Shown one piece after another: positions 18,337 through 26,918 of a stretch of DNA of 64,000 nt. The notes beneath the pieces are model-generated. The model made no database searches, was not told where the DNA came from, and worked only from the letters and a program-made list of their open reading frames with translations. A program made the position numbers and the translations under genes. This DNA is from Bog-159 sp963738375 (GTDB taxonomy: Bacteria > Acidobacteriota > Terriglobia > Bryobacterales > Bryobacteraceae), in NCBI GenBank assembly GCA_963738375.1, contig CAVTWL010000009.1, forward strand, positions 186,001 to 250,000. Direction: 5' to 3'. Numbering within the stretch: the first letter of the stretch is position 1; the number at the start of each line of letters is the position of its first letter.

Positions 18337-19881
18337 TTATTCTAAGCCATCGTTCCAGGGCGCGTCCTCTGAGGTGAAAGGCGAAGCTGGTAGGCCATCC
18401 GAGTTGTAAAGGTTGACCGTAGGCGCATTCGCCCACCCGTACCGCACTTGCCGCGGCGACGGGACACCCGAAGCTGTCGCCACCACTGTCTGCCCGTCCA
18501 CGCGCGCCGACGCCGGCTTGAAGCGGCCGTCGGCGCCGGCAACTTCAAATCCAAGCAATTCGCCGCCTTTGGCCACCAATCCCGCGGCGTGATCGAACCA
18601 CACCCGCATCCCGTCGCCATCCGGTACCGCCTGCCGGAACAGCGGACCGGCATATTCCACCTTCTCGCCGTATGCCAGCGCGCGTGCGGCCAAAGCCAGC
18701 CGCGCCCCGACCGCCTGCTTATCCGCCGGATGCACATTGTCCGGATCGCCGACATCGATCGTCACCGCCATACCCGTGTTCACCAGCGAAAGCGCCCGCC
18801 GCTGCGCTTCCCGGACGATCGGCCATCGCTCCGGCGGACCCGACTTGAAGTTGGCGATTTGCACGAACAGGAAAGGAAAATCGCCCTCATGCCACTGCGC
18901 TCGCCAATCGGAAATCAGCGTAGGAAACACCCGTGTATACATCGGGGCAAAACCTTTCTGGCTATTGGACTCGCCCTGATACCAGATCACTCCCTTGATC
19001 GCGAAAGGCACAGCCGGAGCGACCATGGCGTTGAACAGTCCCGCCGGCGCCCACGACGCCGGATCGGGTCGCCACGGATGGCTCTTGGGCTTCCGCCCCG
19101 CCTGACGGTCGGCCGCGTCTTCCCGCTTTTCCCGAGCCACAATTTCGGATGCTTGCCCTTGTTCCCGCATCATTTCCGCGCGCGATGCAAAGACAGGCAT
19201 CAGCGAAGCATCGGCTGCTATGCCCTGCAGGCTGATCCACGCTTCCGCCACTGTCCCGCCCCAGGTCGAATCGATCAATCCGATCGGCACGTGCTCGTGA
19301 GCCACCAGTTCCCTTCCGAAAAAGTACGCCGCCGCGGAAAAGCTGGCAGCCGTTTCCGGCGAGCAAACTGTCCAGGTCGCCGGCGTGTTTTGCAGGGGAA
19401 AATCGGCGGCTTTGTTGGGAATATGCAGCAGCCGGATCTGCGGTTGGTCGGCGTGCGCGATCTCGGCGGCCGAGTCCTTCAGCGTCGCGCCAGGAAATCC
19501 CTTCAACGGCATCTCCATGTTCGACTGCCCCGAAGCGAACCAGACGTCGCCCACTAAAATATCGTCGAGCACAATCTTGTTGGCAGCCGTGACCGTGAGT
19601 TGGAAAGGCCCGCCGGCGGCAGCGGGAGGCAAGTACACGCTCCAATTGCCTAAACCGTCCCCGGATACTTCGCGCGTGGCGCCTTGAAACCCAACGGATA
19701 CTTTTTCCGCCGGCAAAGCCCATCCCCACACGTGAATCGGACGGTCCCGCTGCAGCACCATGTGGCTGCTGAGAATCCCAGGCAGGCGCGCTTCACACCG
19801 CCCAAGACGAGGGGCGCAAACCACCAGAAACGCGCCCGCAAAAGCGCCCCACATCAACTTTGGGCATCTACGAAACCACAT
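18337..19881 (-). CDS. Sialate O-acetylesterase (SASA) family protein, exported
   Basis: A 514-residue exported esterase. A signal/anchor segment (MWGAFAGAFLVVCA) starts near residue 10. A beta domain (LPGILSSHMVLQRD, HVWGWALPAEKVSV) precedes the SGNH-type hydrolase, with the nucleophile serine in FASGQSNMEMPL and later IGLIDSTWGGTVAEAWIS and GVIWYQGESN. Such enzymes remove O-acetyl groups from sugars of host or plant glycans. The start overlaps the end of the upstream oxidoreductase by 14 bases, and nuoB begins 6 bases after its stop on the same strand, so the three may be co-transcribed. Confidence 0.88.
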   Translation of the reverse strand: MWFRRCPKLMWGAFAGAFLVVCAPRLGRCEARLPGILSSHMVLQRDRPIHVWGWALPAEKVSVGFQGATREVSGDGLGNWSVYLPPAAAGGPFQLTVTAANKIVLDDILVGDVWFASGQSNMEMPLKGFPGATLKDSAAEIAHADQPQIRLLHIPNKAADFPLQNTPATWTVCSPETAASFSAAAYFFGRELVAHEHVPIGLIDSTWGGTVAEAWISLQGIAADASLMPVFASRAEMMREQGQASEIVAREKREDAADRQAGRKPKSHPWRPDPASWAPAGLFNAMVAPAVPFAIKGVIWYQGESNSQKGFAPMYTRVFPTLISDWRAQWHEGDFPFLFVQIANFKSGPPERWPIVREAQRRALSLVNTGMAVTIDVGDPDNVHPADKQAVGARLALAARALAYGEKVEYAGPLFRQAVPDGDGMRVWFDHAAGLVAKGGELLGFEVAGADGRFKPASARVDGQTVVATASGVPSPRQVRYGWANAPTVNLYNSDGLPASPFTSEDAPWNDGLE

Positions 19882-21157
19882 AAGGACTCCGATAAACGGG
19901 CCGGGAAATCATCGCATTCGCCTCCGTATCTCCCACGAACGTCCCGGCCCCCGCGTCATAATTAATCCGCCGTCCCAGCCGGTAGCTGATATTCGCCATG
20001 TGCACCAATGCCGCCGAAGCCACGCCCACCGCAACATCGGCATTCAAATCCGCAGGATTCCGGCTCTTCACCGCCTTCAAGAAGTTCGCCATGTGCGGAA
20101 TCGTATCGTCAATCTCCGACTCCGCATGTTTCATCGATTCGCCCGGCTCCCGCTTGTCGCCCAGGAAAATCTGGAACCCGTGCTCGTCCACCGGCATGAA
20201 TCCTTTGCTGCCAAAAAACGTAACGCCAATAAAATTCGGCCCCGACGGCGGAATCCCCGCATCGCCCCCCGTATTCAACCCGCGAACTTCAAACACCAGT
20301 TCCGCATCGCCGTAATCCAGCGAGGCGATCTGCGTATTAGGCGTTTCCTGGTCGTCCTCGTAAACGTATTTCCCACCCGTACAAACAGCGCTCTTGGGCA
20401 GGTCTCGCCCTAGCCCGCGCCGCGCCAGATCCATCTCGTGAATTCCCTGATTGCCGATATCGCCATTGCCCGTATCCCAGAACCAGTGCCAGTTGTACTG
20501 ATAGCGGTTCTTCGTATACTCCCGCATCGGCGCCGGTCCCAAAAACAAATCCCAATTCAACCCCGCCGGAATCGGCTCCGTCGGCGTTCGCCCGATGGAA
20601 GGCCGCCGCTTGTAGCAAATCGCGCGCGCCATGTAAACCTTCCCGATCGCCCCGCTCTTTACCAAATCGACGGCCCGCTGCTTGTGCGTGATCGTGCGCC
20701 CCTGCATCCCAATCTGTACGACTCGCTTGTTAGACAGTGCCGCCGCCTCCATCGCGCGCCCTTCGAAAATGTTATACGACGCCGGCTTCTCGCAGTAAAC
20801 GTCCTTCCCCGCGCGGCAGGCCCAAATCGTGGCCAGAGAATGCCAGTGGTTGGGCGTGGCGATCGACACCGCGTCCACATCCTTGTTGTCTAACATCGCG
20901 CGCAGATCCTGATGGACCTGCGGCTTGTGCCCTTGCAGTTTCTCGACGATCTGCGCCGCGCGTTCCGTCTGCGCCTGATTCACGTCGCAGATCGCCACAA
21001 CCTTCGCGTCGGGCAGCTTGCTGTAGTAATGCAGGTGGTCGCGCCCCCGCCCGCCCAGTCCGATCACTCCAATACCAACCGTGTCGTTCGCTCCGCGGGC
21101 CGCGCGCGCGGCCATGGAGGCCACACCCGCACTCAACAGAAAGGTTCGTCGTTCCAT
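19868..21157 (-). CDS. Gfo/Idh/MocA family oxidoreductase with Tat-type signal
   Basis: A 429-residue protein. The frame is open to 21346, but the real start is the ATG at 21157: its mRNA has GGGAGGGA five bases upstream, and the protein then begins MERRTFLLSAGVASMAARAA, a twin-arginine-like signal. The NAD(P)-binding Rossmann motif GVIGLGGRGRDH and the EKP of YCEKPASY define the family, which oxidises or reduces sugars and inositols. The nicotinamide cofactor plus Tat export suggests a folded protein that carries its cofactor across the membrane. A homologue with the same logic lies at 62010-63503. Confidence 0.88.
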   Translation of the reverse strand: MERRTFLLSAGVASMAARAARGANDTVGIGVIGLGGRGRDHLHYYSKLPDAKVVAICDVNQAQTERAAQIVEKLQGHKPQVHQDLRAMLDNKDVDAVSIATPNHWHSLATIWACRAGKDVYCEKPASYNIFEGRAMEAAALSNKRVVQIGMQGRTITHKQRAVDLVKSGAIGKVYMARAICYKRRPSIGRTPTEPIPAGLNWDLFLGPAPMREYTKNRYQYNWHWFWDTGNGDIGNQGIHEMDLARRGLGRDLPKSAVCTGGKYVYEDDQETPNTQIASLDYGDAELVFEVRGLNTGGDAGIPPSGPNFIGVTFFGSKGFMPVDEHGFQIFLGDKREPGESMKHAESEIDDTIPHMANFLKAVKSRNPADLNADVAVGVASAALVHMANISYRLGRRINYDAGAGTFVGDTEANAMISRPVYRSPYVVS

Positions 21158-21215
21158 GCAATCCCTCCCGGAAAGACTCATCGTACATCTTTTAGGCCGG
21201 GAGAAACGGCGAGTT

Positions 21216-22898
21216 TTAGGTCCGGTCTTCCAGGAAGGCTCGCAACCGGTGGCTGCGACTCGGGTGGCGGAGTTTGCGCAGGGCCTTGGCTTCGATCTGC
21301 CGGATGCGTTCGCGCGTGACGGCGAAGTTTTGCCCAACCTCTTCAAGCGTATGCTCGCTGCCGTCCTCCAGGCCGAACCGCATCTTGACGATCTTCTCCT
21401 CGCGTGGCGAAAGCGTCTTCAGAACCTGAGCCGTCTGCTCGCGCAAGTTCAAATTAATCACGGCATCCGACGGCGACAACCCACCCTGATCCACCAGAAA
21501 ATCTCCCAGGTGCGATTCGTCTTCCTCGCCTACCGGCGTTTCGAGCGAAATCGGTTCCTGTGCTACCCGCAGCACCTTGCGAATCTTGGCTACAGGCAAC
21601 TCCATGCGCTTTGAAAGCTCTTCCGTGGTCGGCTCTCGGCCCAGTTCCTGGATCAACTGCCGCGAAGCCCGGATCAACTTATTGATCGTCTCGATCATGT
21701 GTACCGGGATGCGAATGGTGCGCGCCTGATCCGCAATCGCTCGGGTGATCGCCTGCCGCACCCACCACGTCGCGTACGTGGAAAACTTGTATCCGCGCCG
21801 GTATTCGAATTTATCGACCGCGCGCATCAGCCCGATGTTGCCTTCCTGAATGAGATCCAGAAATTGCAATCCGCGGTTGTTGTACCGCTTCGAAATGCTT
21901 ACCACCAGCCGCAAGTTGGCTTCGATCAATTCGCGCTTGGCCGCCTCCGCCTCGCGATCGGCCTGAGTAATCGCCGTCAGGGTGCGCCGCAATTCGCCTG
22001 CCGGCGCGCCGCTGCGTTCCTCAACCTGCTGCAGCCGCTGCTGATAGGCGCGCAGCTCTTTGCGCCACTCCTTTAGCCCTTCCGCCCGCGGTGGCGAAGT
22101 TTCCAGCCGCCGCTGCAGCCGCAAAATCTCCCGCTCGATCGGCGTGGCTTCCTCCGCCGCCGCGCGAATCTGCGCCGTGAAGTCCCGCAGCATGGCGCCC
22201 TGAAATCGTGCTGAGCGGATGCATCGCGACACCCGGACTCGCGCGCGTTGTGTGTCCCACAGCAATCGGGCGTGTTGCCGCGGCTTCAAGGCCCGCGGAA
22301 TTGCGTTTAATTTTTGCCGTAATGCTTGGAATTTCTTGAAATGGCGCGCGGCTTCTTCCGCCATTTCGATGAATTCCTGGCCGCTTTCGTCGGCTACCTC
22401 GTCCATGATGAGCGGATCGGCCACCAGCACCACATCGCGCGCCGCGATCGCCCGCCGCCGCACGTCTTCGGCTAAGTCCAGAATGCGCTGGATCACCAGA
22501 GGCGAGCGCGCGAGAGCTTTCATCACCGTATTCTGGCCGCGCTCAATGCGCCTCGCGATTTCCGTCTCGCCTTCCCGCGAAAGCAGCGGAACCGTGCCCA
22601 TCTCGCGCAAGTAAGTGCGGACGGGGTCATTAATCTTCTCGCCGGCATTGGGACCTAAATCGAGATCCAGCGGTTCTTCAGACTCGCTGAGTTTCTGGTC
22701 GAACTCAAATTTTGTGTCTTCCAGGATTTCGACGCTGCTGCCTTCCAGTCCATCCAGCAGGTCGCCCAGTTCGTTGCTGCTTCCGTTCGAAAGATTGGCG
22801 GGCAGCGAACCGTTCAGATCTTCGTAAACGGCATAGCCGTTCTCGTCGACTTTCTCGGCTAATTGCTGCAGGCCTTCAAACTTGTCTTCCAATGCCAC
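21216..22898 (-). CDS. rpoD: RNA polymerase primary sigma factor (sigma-70)
   Basis: A 560-residue group 1 sigma factor. An acidic N-terminal region 1.1-like segment is followed by region 1.2 (PVRTYLREMGTVPLLSREGE), a nonconserved spacer of about 200 residues, region 2 (RLVVSISKRYNNRGLQFLDL, KFSTYATWWVRQAITRAI), region 3 (IRIPVHMIETINKLIRASRQ), and region 4 with the -35-binding helix TLEEVGQNFAVTRERIRQIE. The product directs housekeeping transcription. It lies just downstream of dnaG, the conserved macromolecular-synthesis order (rpsU not seen). The 65-base gap to dnaG has a TACAAT hexamer (revcomp of 22932-22937) but no convincing -35. Confidence 0.95.
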   Translation of the reverse strand: MALEDKFEGLQQLAEKVDENGYAVYEDLNGSLPANLSNGSSNELGDLLDGLEGSSVEILEDTKFEFDQKLSESEEPLDLDLGPNAGEKINDPVRTYLREMGTVPLLSREGETEIARRIERGQNTVMKALARSPLVIQRILDLAEDVRRRAIAARDVVLVADPLIMDEVADESGQEFIEMAEEAARHFKKFQALRQKLNAIPRALKPRQHARLLWDTQRARVRVSRCIRSARFQGAMLRDFTAQIRAAAEEATPIEREILRLQRRLETSPPRAEGLKEWRKELRAYQQRLQQVEERSGAPAGELRRTLTAITQADREAEAAKRELIEANLRLVVSISKRYNNRGLQFLDLIQEGNIGLMRAVDKFEYRRGYKFSTYATWWVRQAITRAIADQARTIRIPVHMIETINKLIRASRQLIQELGREPTTEELSKRMELPVAKIRKVLRVAQEPISLETPVGEEDESHLGDFLVDQGGLSPSDAVINLNLREQTAQVLKTLSPREEKIVKMRFGLEDGSEHTLEEVGQNFAVTRERIRQIEAKALRKLRHPSRSHRLRAFLEDRT

Positions 22899-22963
22899 AA
22901 AATGCCTACCCGTTGCGAGACTTTTTCACATTGTACACCCGCGCTTTTCGGGAAACGCGGACT

Positions 22964-24694
22964 TTAAACCGCTTTTTCGAGGTTATGTAGTTCCTCGGCC
23001 AGCCGTAATGCCTCACTGAGGTTTCCGGAACGCTCGGCTTCGCGGACGCGGCCTTTTAACGCCGCTACCTGACCTTTGAGGCTGGTGCGCTGCAAACTGC
23101 GTACACACTCTTCCCCTAAAGATAGTGTAGCGCCGGAGCCATTCGTTTCATCCTGAAGCACAGCCAATGCTAATAATGTCTGGTCGCGCTGGTCCAGACG
23201 CGCGTGTAACCCGTCGAAAGTTACTTCGCCCGTTGCATGCAGGGCGAACAAGGCTTTGAAAATACGGCTCGTCGTGAATTGTTCTACAGCCGGCAGATGA
23301 ATCAGCTCAGGAATTAGCTCGTGGCGCGCCTCAGCGTCCGACACCAATAAATTCAACAGAATTTTTTCATCCGCGCGCAGCGGCTCGTTTACCGGCGCGA
23401 TTTTCTGTTCCCTCCGATCGGCGGCTTTGCGAAAATTCTCCAACACCAGCCCCGCATCCACACCCAAATAGCTGGCAACATCGTTCGCGACGGCCACCCG
23501 CTCAATCTTATCGCCCAACTTCTTGATCGCCGGCAGCAGGAATTCGAAGCCCGCCACCCGTCCTTCCGCCGTCCGCAAATCGAACTTCGCCCGCGCCCTG
23601 TCAGCTAACCAATAAAAATACGCCTGCGCCTTTTCCAACTTCGCGCGATACGCGTCCGCGCCGCGCTCCAGGCAGTATTCGTCCGGATCGAGGCCGCCGT
23701 CCAATTCCAAAATCCGCAAGTGCATGCCTTCGTCCAGCAGCAGGTCGATATACTTTTCAGACGCGCTCGCCCCGGCAACGTCAGGATCGAAATTCACCAC
23801 GATCTTCGACGAATGCCGCTTTAACGCTTGCACCTGCGGCAGGGTCAACGCCGTTCCGCAACTCGCCACAACTTCCTGCACCCCGGACGCGAATACGCCG
23901 ATCGCGTCCATGTACCCTTCTACCAGCACCACGCGGTCCGTCTCCCGAATCCGGTTCTTGGCGCGGTGCAGATTGTAGAGCACGCTGCTCTTCTTATATA
24001 TCGGCGATTCCGCGGAATTTAAATATTTGGCATTGTCCGCCGGGTCCAGCGAACGGCCCCCGAAGCCGATGACTTTCCCCGTCTCGCTGTGGATCGGAAA
24101 CATTACCCGATGCCGGAACCGGTCGTAAAAACTGCCGTCCTGCCGCCGCCCGAGCAGACCGGAGTTCTCCAACTGTTCCGCAGTGAATCCCTGCCGCTCC
24201 AGAATCTTCAACAGCGTACGCCCCGAACGGTCGGCGTAACCCAGCCCGAATTGCTCGATCGCGCCCGCCGATACCCCGCGCTTCTCCAGATAGCGCCGCG
24301 CCTCCGCGCCAGCCGGCGAAGCCAGTTGCTCCCGGTACGACTCCTGCGCGTTCTCCTGAATTTGATAAACCGCGCCGCGCAGCCGCGTCTCCGGATCCGA
24401 ATATTCCGCCCGCTTGGGCATCGGAATCCCATTCCGGTCCGCCAGAATCTTCAACGCCTCCGGAAAACTGACGTGCTCGAATTCCATCACGAACTTCAGC
24501 ACGTCCCCGGCCACGCCGCAGCCGAAACACTTGTAAAACTGATGGCCCGCATGCACCGAAAACGAGGGCGTCTTCTCGCTGTGGAACGGGCACAACCCTG
24601 TGTAGCGATTGGGCCCCGCTTTGCGCAGTCGCACGTACTCACTGATCGTCTGTACGATATCGACGGACGATTTCAGTTGGTCTTTGAACTCCAT
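22964..24694 (-). CDS. dnaG: DNA primase
   Basis: A 576-residue primase that makes RNA primers for replication. The N-terminal CHC2 zinc finger is LCPFHSEKTPSF then YKCFGCG, the RNA polymerase/Toprim core is present (VVLVEGYMDAIGVFASG, NFDPDVAGA), and a C-terminal DnaB-interacting helical region completes the usual length (E. coli 581). It lies upstream of rpoD on the same strand. Start ATG at 24694 gives MEFKDQLKSSVDIVQ. The gene is uninterrupted, which matters for judging the frameshift clusters elsewhere in the window. Confidence 0.95.
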   Translation of the reverse strand: MEFKDQLKSSVDIVQTISEYVRLRKAGPNRYTGLCPFHSEKTPSFSVHAGHQFYKCFGCGVAGDVLKFVMEFEHVSFPEALKILADRNGIPMPKRAEYSDPETRLRGAVYQIQENAQESYREQLASPAGAEARRYLEKRGVSAGAIEQFGLGYADRSGRTLLKILERQGFTAEQLENSGLLGRRQDGSFYDRFRHRVMFPIHSETGKVIGFGGRSLDPADNAKYLNSAESPIYKKSSVLYNLHRAKNRIRETDRVVLVEGYMDAIGVFASGVQEVVASCGTALTLPQVQALKRHSSKIVVNFDPDVAGASASEKYIDLLLDEGMHLRILELDGGLDPDEYCLERGADAYRAKLEKAQAYFYWLADRARAKFDLRTAEGRVAGFEFLLPAIKKLGDKIERVAVANDVASYLGVDAGLVLENFRKAADRREQKIAPVNEPLRADEKILLNLLVSDAEARHELIPELIHLPAVEQFTTSRIFKALFALHATGEVTFDGLHARLDQRDQTLLALAVLQDETNGSGATLSLGEECVRSLQRTSLKGQVAALKGRVREAERSGNLSEALRLAEELHNLEKAV

Positions 24695-24770
24695 GTGCGC
24701 GTGACTTGAATATTATCGCAGGCGGCGCAAGCCACCGGCTTTTGAGTCCGCCGCCAACCTGTGATGAAGT

Positions 24771-26918
24771 ATGGTTGTGCATCCAGCAGCCGCGAAGCGC
24801 CGAGTCCTCACCTGCCTGGCGCTCCTCGTCAACGTCGTCGCCTTTTTTTTTAAGCCGCTCTTCAACCCGCAATACAGTTTCCCCTGGGATTTTCGCGGCG
24901 TGCAGCTCCCCATGATCTCGTTTCTCGCCGAGCAGCTCCGCGCCGGCCGCTTCCCGCTCTGGAATCCCTTCAGCTATTGCGGCTATCCGGTCTTCGCCAA
25001 TATCGAGGCCTGCTTCTTCCACCCCCTGGTCCTCGCCAGCGCCTTCATCGCCGCCCACACTTCTCTGGCTGCGCTTCCCATGCTGCTCGAATGGATCGTC
25101 GTCCTCCAAGTCTGGTTTGGAGGCATCGCCGCCTGCTATCTGTTCCAGGAATTCGGAGCAGGCAGGGCGGCGGCATTCGCCGGTGCCCTGATCTTCGAAA
25201 CCGGCGGCTACATGGCCTCCCGCGCCGAACACATCGGCGCCATCATGGCCGTCGCCTGGATGCCCCTGGCCTGGCTCGCCGTCATGAAACTGCGCAACCG
25301 TTTCGAACGGCGATGGCTCGCCGTGCTCGCCGCGGCGCTCGGCATGTCCGTGCTGGGAGGCTTCCCGCAACCCACCCTCGCCGTCTTCGTCTCTACCGCC
25401 ATGCTGGCGCTCCTGCTGGTGTTGTGGCGCATAGCGAGTGTCCGCATCATCGCCTGGACCGCCGCTGGATGCGCCCTCGGCATCTCCCTCGCCGCCGTCC
25501 AATTCATCCCCACAGCCCAATTGGAACAGCACAGCGTCGCCAAGTATCGCGCCGGCTGGCTCGGTGGCGGCGGAGGCTTATACCCTCAGATGCTCGTGTC
25601 GCTCCTGCTCCCCAATCACTACAACATCTTCGACATGTGCCGTTTTCACGGTCCCGGCGATATCACGTTCTTGTACTTATACTGCAGCCTGTTAGGTCTT
25701 GCGCTCGCCCTGGCTGCGCTCCTGCTGCGCCGCACTCGCTACGTCGCCGTTCTGGGATCCATGCTCTTGTTCAGCCTGTTCTGGATGCTCGGTGAACACA
25801 CGGCGCCGTGGCGCCTCATCTATCCGCTCCTGCCGGAGAAAATCAGAATAGGCATCCACCCCGAATACTGCTACTCCATCTTCACCATCGCACTTGCTGC
25901 TTTAGCGGCCATCGGCCTGCAGTTCGTCCGCATAGCGGAACGCTTCCGCTACGCGGCAGCCGCGGCGATCGCCCTGGACTTATTCCTGGTCGGCGCCGAC
26001 CGTCCCATGAACCTGGCCTCTTTGCGCGCCGAACCAGGCGTCACCGCGCACGCCTTCGATGGCAGCGCCGAACTCCTCCAGCAGGTCCGCAAATACTCCT
26101 ACCAATCCTATCCGCCCTGGCGCATCGATACCGTGGACGCCAGCCGCATGTGGGCCGTCGCCGCCCCTATCACCCACGTCCCCAGCGCGGACGGCGTCAG
26201 CCCGCTGGCCCTCGAAACCATCATTCAACTGCGCCTTTATCTTCACGAAGGTTTCCGGTGGGGCTGGTCTTATCCACTCGACAAAATCGCGTCGCCCGTA
26301 GTCGACCTGATGAATGTGAAGTATCTGATCGCAAGCGACCAAGCCGCGCCGCGCCTGCGCGCGCTCTCGAAATATAAGGAAGTGGAAAAAATTCCCTCCG
26401 GAGTCTTATTCGAGAATACCGCCGCCCTGTCGCGCTTCTTCCTCGTACATCACCTGCGCACCGGCGCATCGCTCGACGAGATCGACATCCATCGCACGGC
26501 GCTAATTGATCGCTCCATCGCCTTGCCGCCTCTGCCCGCCGGCGCCCCCGCCGATCGTGTGCAGGTTCTCCGCTACGAACCTGGTGCCATCCGAGTAGCC
26601 GTCGACGCCTCCGTACCATCCCTGCTCGTCGCCTCGGAAAATTACTACCCCGGCTGGCAAGCATGGGTCGACAATGCCCCCGCCGAAATCCACCAGACCG
26701 ATATCTCTTTCCGCGGCGTATTCATGCCCGCCGGCCACCACACCCTTCGCATGGAGTTCCACCCCATCGTCCTGCCCATCTCCCTGGCAATCTCTTTCCT
26801 CACAGCGATTGCGCTGGCGATCATTGCGACACCGTCTTCATATTATCGTCCGGTATCCGATCCACTAACAACAAAAACGGATCCACCCCAGCCTTGTCCG
26901 GCAACTCATTCACCGTAA
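24771..26918 (+). CDS. YfhO-like polytopic membrane protein
   Basis: A 715-residue integral membrane protein. The first about 400 residues hold many hydrophobic segments (for example VLTCLALLVNVVAFFF, AAFAGALIFETGG, LGMSVLGGFPQPTLAVF), with an early loop SFLAEQLRAGRFPLWNPF that is typical of YfhO and GT-C-type glycosyltransferases. A soluble C-terminal domain ends in another hydrophobic pair. Family members take part in lipid-linked sugar transfer or polymer decoration; its precise role here is not evident. ATG at 24771 directly precedes the hydrophobic region. The last 98 bases overlap the convergent permease-peptidase gene. Confidence 0.75.
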   Translation: MVVHPAAAKRRVLTCLALLVNVVAFFFKPLFNPQYSFPWDFRGVQLPMISFLAEQLRAGRFPLWNPFSYCGYPVFANIEACFFHPLVLASAFIAAHTSLAALPMLLEWIVVLQVWFGGIAACYLFQEFGAGRAAAFAGALIFETGGYMASRAEHIGAIMAVAWMPLAWLAVMKLRNRFERRWLAVLAAALGMSVLGGFPQPTLAVFVSTAMLALLLVLWRIASVRIIAWTAAGCALGISLAAVQFIPTAQLEQHSVAKYRAGWLGGGGGLYPQMLVSLLLPNHYNIFDMCRFHGPGDITFLYLYCSLLGLALALAALLLRRTRYVAVLGSMLLFSLFWMLGEHTAPWRLIYPLLPEKIRIGIHPEYCYSIFTIALAALAAIGLQFVRIAERFRYAAAAAIALDLFLVGADRPMNLASLRAEPGVTAHAFDGSAELLQQVRKYSYQSYPPWRIDTVDASRMWAVAAPITHVPSADGVSPLALETIIQLRLYLHEGFRWGWSYPLDKIASPVVDLMNVKYLIASDQAAPRLRALSKYKEVEKIPSGVLFENTAALSRFFLVHHLRTGASLDEIDIHRTALIDRSIALPPLPAGAPADRVQVLRYEPGAIRVAVDASVPSLLVASENYYPGWQAWVDNAPAEIHQTDISFRGVFMPAGHHTLRMEFHPIVLPISLAISFLTAIALAIIATPSSYYRPVSDPLTTKTDPPQPCPATHSP

